Source: Actinokineospora fastidiosa (lineage in GTDB: Bacteria > Actinomycetota > Actinomycetes > Mycobacteriales > Pseudonocardiaceae). Taken from it: a stretch of DNA of 64,000 nt. The translations under genes were made by a program, and so were the position numbers. Positions 25,040 through 34,037 of the stretch are shown one piece after another (the stretch's first letter is position 1; every line of letters begins with the position of its first letter). The DNA is taken from the NCBI RefSeq assembly GCF_014648415.1, contig NZ_BMRB01000004.1, positions 186,001-250,000 on the forward strand, read 5' to 3'. A model generated the notes under the pieces. The model did no database searches, had not been told where the DNA came from, and saw nothing but the letters and a program-made list of their open reading frames with translations.

Positions 25040-26175
25040 GGCTGCTGTTCGTCACCTCGCCGCTGGTCGGGCACGTGTTCCCGCTGGTGTCGACGGCCTG
25101 GGCGGCCGCGGCGGCGGGGCACGACGTGGTCGTGGCCACCGCGGGCGACGCGGTCGGCGCGGCCCGCGGCGCCGGGCTGGCCGTGGTCGACCTGACCGGC
25201 GGGCAGAACCCGATGGCCCGCTTCCGCGCGCAGGCCCCCGCGCCGCCGCCGGTGACCGGCGAGGGCACCGCCGAGGCGATGGTCGCGCACCTCTTCGGCA
25301 CGTGCAGCGTCGACATGGCCGCCGCGGCGGTCGCGCTGGCCGCGGACTGGCGGCCCGACTGCATCGTGCACTCGGCCCTCGACGGCGCGGGCCCGATGGC
25401 CGCGCGGACGCACAAGATCCCGCTGGTGCGGCACACCTTCGCGATGGGCGAGACGGCCCCGGCCATGATCGACGGCGTGTGGCGGATGCTGGAGCCGCTG
25501 CGCCGCGAGCACGGCGTCGACGACGATTCCGTCGAGCCGCTGGCCGTGGTGGACCCCGGGCCGAGGAGCCTGCGCGAGTCCACACCGGACCGCGTCGCCG
25601 CGTGCCGGTTCGTGCCGTTCAACGGCGGCGGCGAGCTGCCCGACTGGCTGTATCGGGGCAGCGGGCCGCGACTGTGCGTGACGCTGGGCACCGTCGTGCC
25701 GTGGACCTCCGGCGCCGACACCTTCCGCACGCTGCTCGACGCCGCGGCCGGGCTGGACGCGGAGGTCGTGGTGGCCAACGGGCACGCCGACCTCTCCGCG
25801 CTCGGCGCCCTGCCGCCCAACGTCCGCGTCGCGGGCTACGTCCCGCTGTCCGCGCTGCTGCCGACGTGCGCCGCGGTCGTGCACCACGGCGGTCCCGGCT
25901 CGGCGGCCAACGCGCTCGCCGTGGGCATCCCGCAGCTCGCGCTGCCGCACATGGCCGACCAGTTCGACATCTCCGCCGCCCTGGACCGGCGGGGGATCGG
26001 CCTGGTCCAGCACCCGCAACAGGCCACTGTGGACAGCCTGCGCCGGGACATGGCGCTGCTGCTCGACGACCCGGGACTGCGGGAGCGGGCCGGGGAGGTC
26101 GCCGAGGAGAACGCGGCCCTGCCCCCGGTCGCGGACATGGTGGCGGGCCTCGTGGGCAGGGTGGCCGCCCGATGA
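25036..26175 (+). CDS. GT1 glycosyltransferase (first of four)
   Basis: A 379-residue GT-B glycosyltransferase of the antibiotic type. It starts MRLLFVTSPLVGHVFPLV, the acceptor-side signature, and has the donor-binding motif VVHHGGPGS followed by ADQFD in the C-terminal half. It belongs with enzymes that use NDP-deoxysugars. The ATG overlaps the O-methyltransferase stop, and a methyltransferase gene follows with another overlap, suggesting a sugar-by-sugar glycosyltransferase/methyltransferase pairing. Confidence 0.9.
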   Translation: MRLLFVTSPLVGHVFPLVSTAWAAAAAGHDVVVATAGDAVGAARGAGLAVVDLTGGQNPMARFRAQAPAPPPVTGEGTAEAMVAHLFGTCSVDMAAAAVALAADWRPDCIVHSALDGAGPMAARTHKIPLVRHTFAMGETAPAMIDGVWRMLEPLRREHGVDDDSVEPLAVVDPGPRSLRESTPDRVAACRFVPFNGGGELPDWLYRGSGPRLCVTLGTVVPWTSGADTFRTLLDAAAGLDAEVVVANGHADLSALGALPPNVRVAGYVPLSALLPTCAAVVHHGGPGSAANALAVGIPQLALPHMADQFDISAALDRRGIGLVQHPQQATVDSLRRDMALLLDDPGLRERAGEVAEENAALPPVADMVAGLVGRVAAR

Positions 26176-26960
26176 CCACCGCGGCCGAGTACGCCGATTC
26201 CGTCGCCGCCTTCGCCCACGACGACGTGCCGGGCTGGTTCTTCCCCGCCGACGCGCTGCTGTTCCGGGCGGTCGACGAGCTGCAGGGCGCGCGCGGGATC
26301 ACCGGCGACCTCCTGGAGATCGGTGTCTACCAGGGCAAGAGCGCCATCCTCATCGGCTGCTTCCCGCGCGCGGGCGAGCGGTTCGCCGTGTGCGACGTCT
26401 TCGGCGACCTCGACGCGCTGAGCGCCGAGAACCGCGACGAGAGCACCACCTACTACCCGGGGTACGAGCGCGCCGCCTTCGAGCGCAACTACCTGCGGTT
26501 CCACGCCGAGCTGCCGGACGTGCACGCGGTGGCGTCCGCGCGCCTGCCCGACCTGCTGCCCGCCGGGTCGTTCCGCTTCGCCCACATCGACGGCGGTCAC
26601 TCCTACGACGTGGTGCGCCAGGACATCGAGACCGTCCGGCGGCTGCTCGGCCCGGGCGGCGTCGTGGTGCTCGACGACTGGTCGACGTCGCACGCGCCGG
26701 GCGTCGGGCGGGCGCTGTGGGCGGCCTTCGCCGACGGCGGGCTCATCCCGCTCGCCTTCACCCCGGGCAAGTTCTACGCCACCTGGGACGCCGACGGCCT
26801 CACCGGAGCGGACTTCGCCGGGTGGGCGGCGGGGCACGCCGAGCTGGAGAGCACCTACGAGCACCGCTTCGGCGAGCACACCGCACGGCACTACACGATG
26901 GGCGCGCCGTTCTGGCAGCGGTTCGCCCCGGGCACGCCGGTCCCGGCGGAAGAGGAGTAG
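26172..26960 (+). CDS. Class I SAM-dependent methyltransferase (TylF/Methyltransf_24-like)
   Basis: A 262-residue methyltransferase with DLLEIGVYQGKSAILIG as the SAM loop near residue 50, an acidic CDVF in the second strand, and FRFAHIDGGHSYDVV with VVLDDW, the metal-binding acidic pattern of O-methyltransferases acting on sugars or catechol-like groups. It is coupled to a glycosyltransferase and is separated by only two bases from a P450. It probably methylates a sugar hydroxyl or a hydroxyl installed on the peptide. Confidence 0.8.
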   Translation: MTTAAEYADSVAAFAHDDVPGWFFPADALLFRAVDELQGARGITGDLLEIGVYQGKSAILIGCFPRAGERFAVCDVFGDLDALSAENRDESTTYYPGYERAAFERNYLRFHAELPDVHAVASARLPDLLPAGSFRFAHIDGGHSYDVVRQDIETVRRLLGPGGVVVLDDWSTSHAPGVGRALWAAFADGGLIPLAFTPGKFYATWDADGLTGADFAGWAAGHAELESTYEHRFGEHTARHYTMGAPFWQRFAPGTPVPAEEE

Positions 26961-26962
26961 CG

Positions 26963-28141
26963 GTGCTTCCCGAGCCGTACACCCCCGAGTTCTACCGCGA
27001 CCCGCACCCGACGCTGGCCGCGCTGCGGCGCACCGAGCCGGTCAAGCGCTTCCGGCTGTTCGGGTTCGTCGACGCCTGGCTGGTGACCCGCTACGCGGAC
27101 GCGCGCACGGTCTTCGGCGACCCGCGCTTCCAGATGTCGCTGCCCGGCGAGCGCGGCCCGTTCGAGCCGCCGCTCGACGACATCAACGCGCCGACCACGC
27201 TGGCCAACGCGAGCCCGGAGGACCACGCCCGGCTCAAGGGCGTGATGATGCGCGGCTTCACCCCGCGCGGCCTGGCCGCCGTGGAGGCCCGCGTCCAGAC
27301 CATGGTGGACAAGCTGCTGGCCGAGCTGGCCGGGCGCGCGGAGTTCGACGTGGTGTCCGAGTTCGCGCGGCCGGTCGCGTTCGGCGTCATCGGCGAACTG
27401 CTCGGCGTGCCCGAGCACGAGCGCCCCGGCCTGCCGGACAGGATCATGGGCAAGCCCGCCCGGCACATGTCCGGCGAGGAGCTGAAGCGCCGCAACCAGG
27501 AGACCATGCGCCGCGCCCACGCCTACCTCGCCGACCTGATCGCCGAGAAGCGGGCGAACCCCGGCGACGACGTCACCACCGCGATGATCGGCGCGGCCGA
27601 CGACGGCGGCCCGATCACCCCGGACGAGCTGCGCGCGGCGCTGATGTCGCTGCTCATCGCGGGGTTCGTCACCTCGCTGAACATGGTCGCCAGCGGCATC
27701 GGCGAGCTGATCGCCCTGCCGGAGGCGCGGGAGCGGGTGGCCGACGACCCCGACGCGGCGCGCTGGGCGGTCGAGGAGGCGTGCCGGTTCCACAGCCCGT
27801 TCCTCTCCGCGTCCCGGGTGGCCGTGGCGGACCTGGAGCTCGGCGGGCGGACCGTGCGCAGGGGCGACATCGTGATGGTGTCGCTGAACTCGGTCAACCG
27901 CGACGGCGACCAGTTCGCCGACGCCGACCGGTTCGACATCGACCGCAGGCCCAACCCGCACCTGGCCTTCGGCCACGGCGCGCACCACTGCATCGGCGCG
28001 GCCGTGGCGCGGCTGGAGGGCCGGATCGCGTTCCGGTCGTTCTTCCGGCAGCTGCCCGGCGTGCGCGCGGTGAGCGACGAGCGGGCGTGGCGCTCGGACG
28101 GGATCATCCGAGGGCTGGCCGAGCTGCGGGTGACGCGATGA
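26963..28141 (+). CDS. Cytochrome P450 in the glycosylation operon
   Basis: A 392-residue P450 starting at a GTG with GAGGAG upstream. The I-helix reads LLIAGFVTSLN, keeping the Thr but with Val in place of the usual acidic residue. The K-helix is EEACR and the heme loop FGHGAHHCIGAA. It sits between a methyltransferase and a glycosyltransferase, so it may hydroxylate the site that is then glycosylated, or a sugar. It does not closely resemble the other five P450s of the cluster. Confidence 0.85.
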   Translation: MLPEPYTPEFYRDPHPTLAALRRTEPVKRFRLFGFVDAWLVTRYADARTVFGDPRFQMSLPGERGPFEPPLDDINAPTTLANASPEDHARLKGVMMRGFTPRGLAAVEARVQTMVDKLLAELAGRAEFDVVSEFARPVAFGVIGELLGVPEHERPGLPDRIMGKPARHMSGEELKRRNQETMRRAHAYLADLIAEKRANPGDDVTTAMIGAADDGGPITPDELRAALMSLLIAGFVTSLNMVASGIGELIALPEARERVADDPDAARWAVEEACRFHSPFLSASRVAVADLELGGRTVRRGDIVMVSLNSVNRDGDQFADADRFDIDRRPNPHLAFGHGAHHCIGAAVARLEGRIAFRSFFRQLPGVRAVSDERAWRSDGIIRGLAELRVTR

Positions 28142-29337
28142 GCGCGCGGGTGCTGTTCCTGGCCGCGGACGGGCTGGGCCACGTGTTCCCGATGGTGCCG
28201 CTGGCCTGGGCGATGCGCGCCGCCGGCCACGAGGTGCTGGTGGCCACCACCGGCTTCGGCCTGGCCGCGGCGGAGGCGGGCCTGCCGGTGGCCGACTACG
28301 CCCCGGACACCCCGCAGGGCGCGGAGTGGCACGCCGGGCTGGCCGCCACGCCCCGGCTGCTCGCCGACACCTACGGCGTGCCCGACCTCGCCGAGCGGAT
28401 GCGCGAGGGCGCGGAGCCCGTCGACATCCGGATGTCCTCGGCGATGCTGGCGGGCTTCGCCGAGGCGATCGTCGACAACGCCGTGGCGATCGCCCTCGGG
28501 TTCCGCCCCGACCTGGTGATCCACGAGTCCATGTGCCCCGCGGGCGTGGTGGTGGCCGCGGCGCTCGGCGTGCCCGCGGTCCGCCTGGAGCTCAACCCGG
28601 CGCGGACGACGGAGCTGAGCGAGCACATGCTGCGCCACCTCGCGCCCACCTTCGCCCGGTTCGGCGCCACCCCGGCCCCGGACGCCGCCGTCCTGGACAG
28701 GACGCCGCCGAGCATGGTGGTCGAGCCGGGCGGCGTGCCGCTGCGGTTCGTCCCCTACACCGGCGGCACCGTCGATCCGCCGACCGGTCCGCCGCCGTCG
28801 GAGCGCAGGCGGGTGCTCGTCACCATCGGCACCACGCTGCCGGAGGTGACCGACGCGGGGAGCCTGGTCGGACGGCTGGCCGCGGCGATGGCCGACCTCG
28901 ACGCCGAGGTCCTGCTCGCCGTCGGCGGCGCGGACCCGGCCGCGCTCGGCCCGCTCCCGCCCGGCATGAGCACCGTCGGCTGGGCGCCGCTGGAGTCGCT
29001 GGTGCGCGGCGTGTCCGCCGTCGTCCACCACGGCGGCGCGGGGACCACGTTCGAGTGCCTGCGGGCCGGTGTCCCGCAGGTGGTCCTCCCGCACAGCCGG
29101 GACACCCCGGTCAACGCGGGCGCGGTGGCGGCCAGGGGCGCCGGGCTCGCGGTCGACCCGGCCGACTTCACCGCCGCGCACGTGGCCGCGGTGCTCGACG
29201 ACCCCCGGTACGCGGCCGCGGCCGCCGAGGTGCGCCGGGAGATGGCGGCCATGCCCGCTCCGTCCGAAGTGGTCCCGACGTTGACCGGCCCGGCCGTCGC
29301 CGGGGACCGGCGAGAGAATGCGCAGGTGGCGGTGTGA
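28138..29337 (+). CDS. GT1 glycosyltransferase (second of four)
   Basis: A 399-residue GT-B enzyme. The N-terminus ARVLFLAADGLGHVFPMV and the donor motif VVHHGGAGTTFE are intact. It has a slightly longer linker (PPTGPPPSERRR) than its siblings. The start overlaps the P450 stop and the stop overlaps the next methyltransferase start, so glycosylation and O-methylation are again coupled in the operon order. Confidence 0.9.
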   Translation: MSARVLFLAADGLGHVFPMVPLAWAMRAAGHEVLVATTGFGLAAAEAGLPVADYAPDTPQGAEWHAGLAATPRLLADTYGVPDLAERMREGAEPVDIRMSSAMLAGFAEAIVDNAVAIALGFRPDLVIHESMCPAGVVVAAALGVPAVRLELNPARTTELSEHMLRHLAPTFARFGATPAPDAAVLDRTPPSMVVEPGGVPLRFVPYTGGTVDPPTGPPPSERRRVLVTIGTTLPEVTDAGSLVGRLAAAMADLDAEVLLAVGGADPAALGPLPPGMSTVGWAPLESLVRGVSAVVHHGGAGTTFECLRAGVPQVVLPHSRDTPVNAGAVAARGAGLAVDPADFTAAHVAAVLDDPRYAAAAAEVRREMAAMPAPSEVVPTLTGPAVAGDRRENAQVAV

Positions 29338-30470
29338 TTGATCCGTGGGGGCCGGTCGAGGCCCTGTTGCTGGCCGTCGGCGGGCGCGACGAGCACCTGC
29401 TCGCCGCCGTCGACGAGGTCGGTCTGCGCGCCACGATGGACGTGGTGCGCGACGAACTGCTGATCCGGTGCGCCGTCCCCGAGGTCGTGGACAAGGTCGC
29501 CGTCCAGCTCGTGGTCGTCCACGGGGACCAGCGCGCCGGGCTCGCGTTCACCTTCGCCGACGGCTCGGTCGACGCCGAGCACGGCTTCCACGACGGTGAA
29601 CAGCCGACCGTGACCTACACCGTGGTCGACATCCTGCGCGGCCTCTTCGGCGCCGACGACGCGGTCACCCCGAGCCGCAACGTCCAGATGTGCATGCCGA
29701 AGACGGACTCGTTCGCGGGCGGGTTCGACTGGGCGCTGCGCCAGATCCGCACGACCTCGGCGCTGGTGGCCGCGATCTCCGACCGACCGGCCGACCTCGG
29801 CAGGCTGTCCATGGCCAACGGCTCGGACAAGTGGGGCGGCTGGCACTTCTACACCCCGCACTACGAGCGGCACTTCGCCCGGCTGCGCGACCAGCCGGTG
29901 CGGCTGCTGGAGATCGGCATCGGCGGCTACGACGACCCCAACCTCGGCGGCGCGTCGCTGCGCATGTGGCGGGACTACTTTCGCAGGGGCCTCGTCGTCG
30001 GGATGGACATCCATCCCAAGCCGGGCGTGCAGGGGCCGCGCATCCGCACGGTGCGGGGCGACCAGACCGACCGGGAGCTGATGACCGCCCTCGGCGCGGA
30101 GGCGGGCCCGTTCGACATCGTCGTCGACGACGGCAGCCACATCAGCGCGCACGTCATCGCGACCTTCGGGATGCTGTTCCCGCACGTGCGCCCCGGCGGC
30201 TTCTACGTGATCGAGGACCTGCAGACCTCCTACTGGCCGGAGTTCGGCGGCTCGACCACGGAGTTCACCAGCCCGACGACGACCGTGGGGTTCCTCAAGA
30301 CCCTGCTCGACGGGCTGCACCACCCGGAGATCGACGGCGCCGAGCCCGACTACGCCGCGTTGAACATCGCGGGCCTGCACTTCTACCGCAACCTCGTGTT
30401 CATCGAGAAGGGCGCCAACGCCGTCGAGGGCCTGCCCGTGATGCGCACCCAACCCAAAGCGCGTCCGTAG
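29334..30470 (+). CDS. MycE-type two-domain sugar O-methyltransferase
   Basis: A 378-residue protein. The first 130 residues form a small auxiliary domain (EALLLAVGGRDEHLLAAVD onward), and the rest is a methyltransferase with SDKWGGWHFYTPHYERHF, LLEIGIGG and IVVDDGSHISAHV. This architecture and these motifs match MycE, the metal-dependent 2-O-methyltransferase of mycinamicin, and related sugar O-methyltransferases. It is the third methyltransferase of the operon and would act on the 2-OH or 3-OH of a sugar already attached. The GTG overlaps the glycosyltransferase stop. Confidence 0.87.
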   Translation: MIDPWGPVEALLLAVGGRDEHLLAAVDEVGLRATMDVVRDELLIRCAVPEVVDKVAVQLVVVHGDQRAGLAFTFADGSVDAEHGFHDGEQPTVTYTVVDILRGLFGADDAVTPSRNVQMCMPKTDSFAGGFDWALRQIRTTSALVAAISDRPADLGRLSMANGSDKWGGWHFYTPHYERHFARLRDQPVRLLEIGIGGYDDPNLGGASLRMWRDYFRRGLVVGMDIHPKPGVQGPRIRTVRGDQTDRELMTALGAEAGPFDIVVDDGSHISAHVIATFGMLFPHVRPGGFYVIEDLQTSYWPEFGGSTTEFTSPTTTVGFLKTLLDGLHHPEIDGAEPDYAALNIAGLHFYRNLVFIEKGANAVEGLPVMRTQPKARP

Positions 30471-30485
30471 AAAGGAATCCAGGCC

Positions 30486-31532
30486 GTGCGCGTCCTGTTC
30501 GTCACCACCCCGGTGATCGCCCACACCTACCCGCTCGTGACCACCGCCTGGGCGCTGCGCGCTGCCGGGCACGACGTCCTCGTCGCGACCTGCGGCGCCA
30601 CCGCGCCTCGGGTCGCGCGCGCGGGCCTCGCGGTCACCGACACCGCCCCCGGACTGGAACTCGGCGACGTCTTCCGGGAGCTGGCGCCCGGCGCCAACCC
30701 GTTCGCGGTGCTGGCCGAGCGGATGCTGCCCGGCGTGCTCGCCGCGGGCCGTCCGGACGCCGTCGTGTTCACCCCGCACGCCTACGCCGGGCCGCGCGCC
30801 GCCGCCGAGCACGGGGTCCCCGCCGTGGTGCACGGGCTCGGCCTCGGGCCGGGGCTGGACCAGATCCGGGAGACCTACGCGGGCGCGGGCGTCGCCGCGG
30901 ACTTCGCCGCGGGCATCGACGTGGCGCCCGACAGCATGCGCGTCGGGGAGCGGCTGGGCTGGTCGGCGCGCTACGTGCCGTTCAACGAGGGCAGCGTGCT
31001 GCCCGCCTGGGTGCGCGAGCCCGCGCCGCGCCGCCGGGTGCTGGTCACCCTCGGCACCACGGTCCCGTCGATGGTGGGCCTGGCCCGGCTCACACCGCTG
31101 TGGAAGACCATCGACGCGGCCGCCGACGTCGACGCCGAGTTCGTCATCGCCCTCGGCGACATCGACACCACCGAACTGGGGGAGCTGCCGCCGAACGTGC
31201 GCGTCGTGCCGGGCTGGCTGCCGCTGATCGCCCTGCTGCGCACCTGCGACGCCGCGGTCCACCACGGCGGCTCCGGCACGCTCATGGCCGTGCTGGACGC
31301 GGGCCTGCCGCAGCTCGTCCTGCCGCAGGGGGCCGACCAGTTCGCCAACGCCGAGGCGGTGCGCAAGCGCGGGGTCGGCCTGGTCCGCACCCCGGACGGG
31401 CTGTCAGCGGCGGCGATCACCGAACTCCTCGGCGACGGGGACCTGCGGGCCGCTGCCGCCGAGGTGCGCGCGGAACTGCGCGCGCTGCCCGCGCCGAGCG
31501 CGCTCGTCGACCGGCTGACCGGACTGGTTTAG
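30486..31532 (+). CDS. GT1 glycosyltransferase (third of four)
   Basis: A 348-residue GT-B enzyme with a GTG start and AAAGGA upstream. It begins VRVLFVTTPVIAHTYPLV; the usual Gly-His near residue 12 is Ala-His here. The donor motif AVHHGGSGT and the following GADQFANAE are intact. It is about 30-50 residues shorter than its siblings, mostly in the acceptor domain. A 15-bp gap separates it from the preceding methyltransferase, the first untranslated gap after several overlaps. Confidence 0.88.
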   Translation: MRVLFVTTPVIAHTYPLVTTAWALRAAGHDVLVATCGATAPRVARAGLAVTDTAPGLELGDVFRELAPGANPFAVLAERMLPGVLAAGRPDAVVFTPHAYAGPRAAAEHGVPAVVHGLGLGPGLDQIRETYAGAGVAADFAAGIDVAPDSMRVGERLGWSARYVPFNEGSVLPAWVREPAPRRRVLVTLGTTVPSMVGLARLTPLWKTIDAAADVDAEFVIALGDIDTTELGELPPNVRVVPGWLPLIALLRTCDAAVHHGGSGTLMAVLDAGLPQLVLPQGADQFANAEAVRKRGVGLVRTPDGLSAAAITELLGDGDLRAAAAEVRAELRALPAPSALVDRLTGLV

Positions 31533-31540
31533 GAGGCACC

Positions 31541-32629
31541 ATGCGCGTCTTGTTCGCCACCCTGCCCGCGGTGGGCCACCTCTACCCGATGGTGCCGCTG
31601 GCATGGGCGCTGCGGGCCGCGGGCCACGACGTGCTGGTCGCGGTGCCGGACGACTTCACCGCCGAGGTCACCGCCGCGGGCCTGCCCGCGGCGTCGACCA
31701 GCGCCACCCTGCGATCGCAGTCTACAGTGGATCAGCTGCGCACCGGCGTGGTCGGCCGCGAGGTCGGCGCGGAGGGCGGGCTCGTCGACGTCACCGAGGC
31801 CACTGTGGACGCCACTGTCGCGCTCGTGCGGAACTGGCGGCCGGACGTCGTGGTGATCGAGCCGACCGCGCGCGCGGGCCAGCTCGCCGCCGCGCACGCC
31901 GGGGTGCCGGTGGTGCTGCTGCCGTGGGGGATGCTCATCCCGCCGGAGTTCAGCGCCGGGGGAGCGGGCGTGCGGTGGAACGAGCCCGGCCCGCTGGAGC
32001 GCCGCCTCGGGCTGACCGAGGTCCCGCCGCCGGTGCTCGCCCTGGAGGTGTGCCCGCCCGGCTACCAGTACCCGAACCCGTTCCCGGTGCGGCACATGCG
32101 CTACGTCCCGTATAACGGGCGCATGGTCCGGCCGGACTGGCTCGACGAGGACCGCCGCCGCGCCTGCGTGACCGTCAGCTCGCCGTCGGAGCCGATGGCC
32201 GCCGTCGTGCGCGAGCTGGCCGCCGCCGGGCTCGACGTGCACATCGGGGTCGCCGACCGGCACCGCGAGCAGGTGCTCGCGCTGGTGGGCGACGTCGCGG
32301 GCGTGCGGTCGGTCGGGATGCTGCCGCTGGGCGTCGTGCTGCCGTCCTGCGCCGTCGCCGCGCACGACGGCAGCGCGGGCAAGGCGCTGACCGCGCTGGC
32401 CCACGGGGTGCCGCAGCTCGTGCTGCCGCTGGAGGCCGACCAGTTCCTCCACGCCGACCGCGTCCAGGAGGTCGGGGTCGGCCTGCGCGCCGACGCCGAC
32501 CCGGCCGCCGCGGTGCGCGCGGTGCTGGACAGCCAGGAGATCGCCAAGCAGGCCCGCGTGCTGGCCGAGGAGATCGCCGCCCAGCCGAGCCCGGCCGACA
32601 TCGCCGCGCGGTTCGGGGAGCTGGTCTGA
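31541..32629 (+). CDS. GT1 glycosyltransferase-like protein with degenerate donor motif (fourth of four)
   Basis: A 362-residue GT-B protein with a typical N-terminus, MRVLFATLPAVGHLYPMV, and GGAGG as the RBS. In place of the HHGGxGT donor-binding motif it has VAAHDGSAGKAL, so the second His and second Gly are changed, while the downstream ADQFLHADR is kept. It may use a different donor geometry, be a poor transferase, or act as a helper of one of the three intact siblings. The reading frame is intact and codon use normal, which argues against decay. Confidence 0.82.
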   Translation: MRVLFATLPAVGHLYPMVPLAWALRAAGHDVLVAVPDDFTAEVTAAGLPAASTSATLRSQSTVDQLRTGVVGREVGAEGGLVDVTEATVDATVALVRNWRPDVVVIEPTARAGQLAAAHAGVPVVLLPWGMLIPPEFSAGGAGVRWNEPGPLERRLGLTEVPPPVLALEVCPPGYQYPNPFPVRHMRYVPYNGRMVRPDWLDEDRRRACVTVSSPSEPMAAVVRELAAAGLDVHIGVADRHREQVLALVGDVAGVRSVGMLPLGVVLPSCAVAAHDGSAGKALTALAHGVPQLVLPLEADQFLHADRVQEVGVGLRADADPAAAVRAVLDSQEIAKQARVLAEEIAAQPSPADIAARFGELV

Positions 32630-32630
32630 C

Positions 32631-34037
32631 ATGGCGCGCTCCCTGCTCTACCCCGACAGCCCGGCCACGGCGGTCCGGCTGGCCGAGTCCGTCTGGACGC
32701 CGGACAGCCCCCGGCTGCCCAGCGCGCAGTTCCCCGCCTGGCTGGCCGAGCGCGCCGCGGCCACCGAGTTCGCCGTCGCCCCGATCCCGTTCGAGCGCGC
32801 GCGGGGCTGGGGGTTCGACGAGCGCACCGGCGACCTGCGGCATGCCAGCGGGCGGTTCTTCGCCGTCGAGGGCCTGGCCGTCGCGTCGGCGCAGGGCGAC
32901 TGGGAGCAGCCGATCATCGTCCAGCCCGAGATCGGCATCCTGGGCATCGTCGTCAAGGAGTTCGACGGCGTCCTGCACTGCCTGATGCAGGCCAAGGTCG
33001 AGCCCGGCAACGTCAACGGGGTGCAGCTGTCCCCGACGGTCCAGGCCACGCACAGCAACTACACGCGGGTGCACCAGGGCAGGGAGATCCCCTACCTTGA
33101 GCTCTTCACCCGGCGCGCGAACGCCCGCGTGCTGGTGGACGTGCTGCAGTCTGAGCAGGGCTCGTGGTTCCTGCACAAGCGCAACCGCAACATGGTCGTC
33201 GAGGTGACCGAGGACATCCCGACGCTCGACGACTTCTGCTGGCTGACCCTGGGCCAGCTGCAGGCGATGCTGCGGGTGGACAACCTGGTCAACATGGACG
33301 CCCGCACGGTGCTGTCGTGCCTGCCGTTCGCCCGCCCCGGCGCGCCCGCCGACGCCGACCCGTTCGTCACGGCGCTGACCCGCTCGCTGGACCCCGCGCT
33401 CGGCGCCCGCCACCGCGACGCGGACGTGCGCAGCTGGTTCACCGAGGCCAAGACCCGCAGCGAGCTGACCGTGCGGCGGCGCCCGCTGGACGGCGTGGCG
33501 GGCTGGTCGCGCGACGGCGAGCGGATCGGCCGCGCCGACGGCAGGCACTTCCAGATCATCGCCGTGGACGTGACCGCGGGCAGCCGCGAGGTCAGCCGCT
33601 GGTCCCAGCCGCTGCTGGCGCCCGCCGAGCGCGGCGTGGTCGCCTTCCTCGCCCGGCGGTTCGACGGCGTGCTTCACTTCCTGGTGCACGCCCGCGTCCA
33701 GCACGGCTACCTGGACCGCGTCGAGATGGCGCCCACGGTGCAGTGCCTGCCCGGCAGCCACCCCGACCCCGCGGTCCGGCCGCGCTTCCTGGACTACCTG
33801 CTCGGCATCGATCCGGCGCGCATCCGGTACGACGTGCTGCAGTCCGAGGAGGGCGGGCGCTTCCACCACGCGGTCAACCGCTACGTCGTGGCCGAGGTGG
33901 ACGCGGACTTCCCCACCGAGGTCCCGCCCGACTACCTCTGGGTCGCGCTGCACCAGCTGATCGAGCTGCTGCGGCACAGCCACTACCTCAACGTCGAGGC
34001 GCGCAGCCTCGTGACCTGCCTGCACAGCCTGTGGTGA
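32631..34037 (+). CDS. NDP-hexose 2,3-dehydratase
   Basis: A 468-residue protein built from two related halves. Each half contains a FDGVLH(C/F)L segment, a PTVQ segment and a DVLQSE(Q/E)G segment, as in SpnO, TylCVI and KijB1. These enzymes remove water from C2/C3 of NDP-4-keto-6-deoxyglucose, the first step to 2-deoxysugars, and need a 3-ketoreductase such as the one at 19449-20531. It starts one base after the fourth glycosyltransferase gene ends and overlaps the next SDR. It shows that at least one sugar of the product is 2-deoxygenated. Confidence 0.92.
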   Translation: MARSLLYPDSPATAVRLAESVWTPDSPRLPSAQFPAWLAERAAATEFAVAPIPFERARGWGFDERTGDLRHASGRFFAVEGLAVASAQGDWEQPIIVQPEIGILGIVVKEFDGVLHCLMQAKVEPGNVNGVQLSPTVQATHSNYTRVHQGREIPYLELFTRRANARVLVDVLQSEQGSWFLHKRNRNMVVEVTEDIPTLDDFCWLTLGQLQAMLRVDNLVNMDARTVLSCLPFARPGAPADADPFVTALTRSLDPALGARHRDADVRSWFTEAKTRSELTVRRRPLDGVAGWSRDGERIGRADGRHFQIIAVDVTAGSREVSRWSQPLLAPAERGVVAFLARRFDGVLHFLVHARVQHGYLDRVEMAPTVQCLPGSHPDPAVRPRFLDYLLGIDPARIRYDVLQSEEGGRFHHAVNRYVVAEVDADFPTEVPPDYLWVALHQLIELLRHSHYLNVEARSLVTCLHSLW

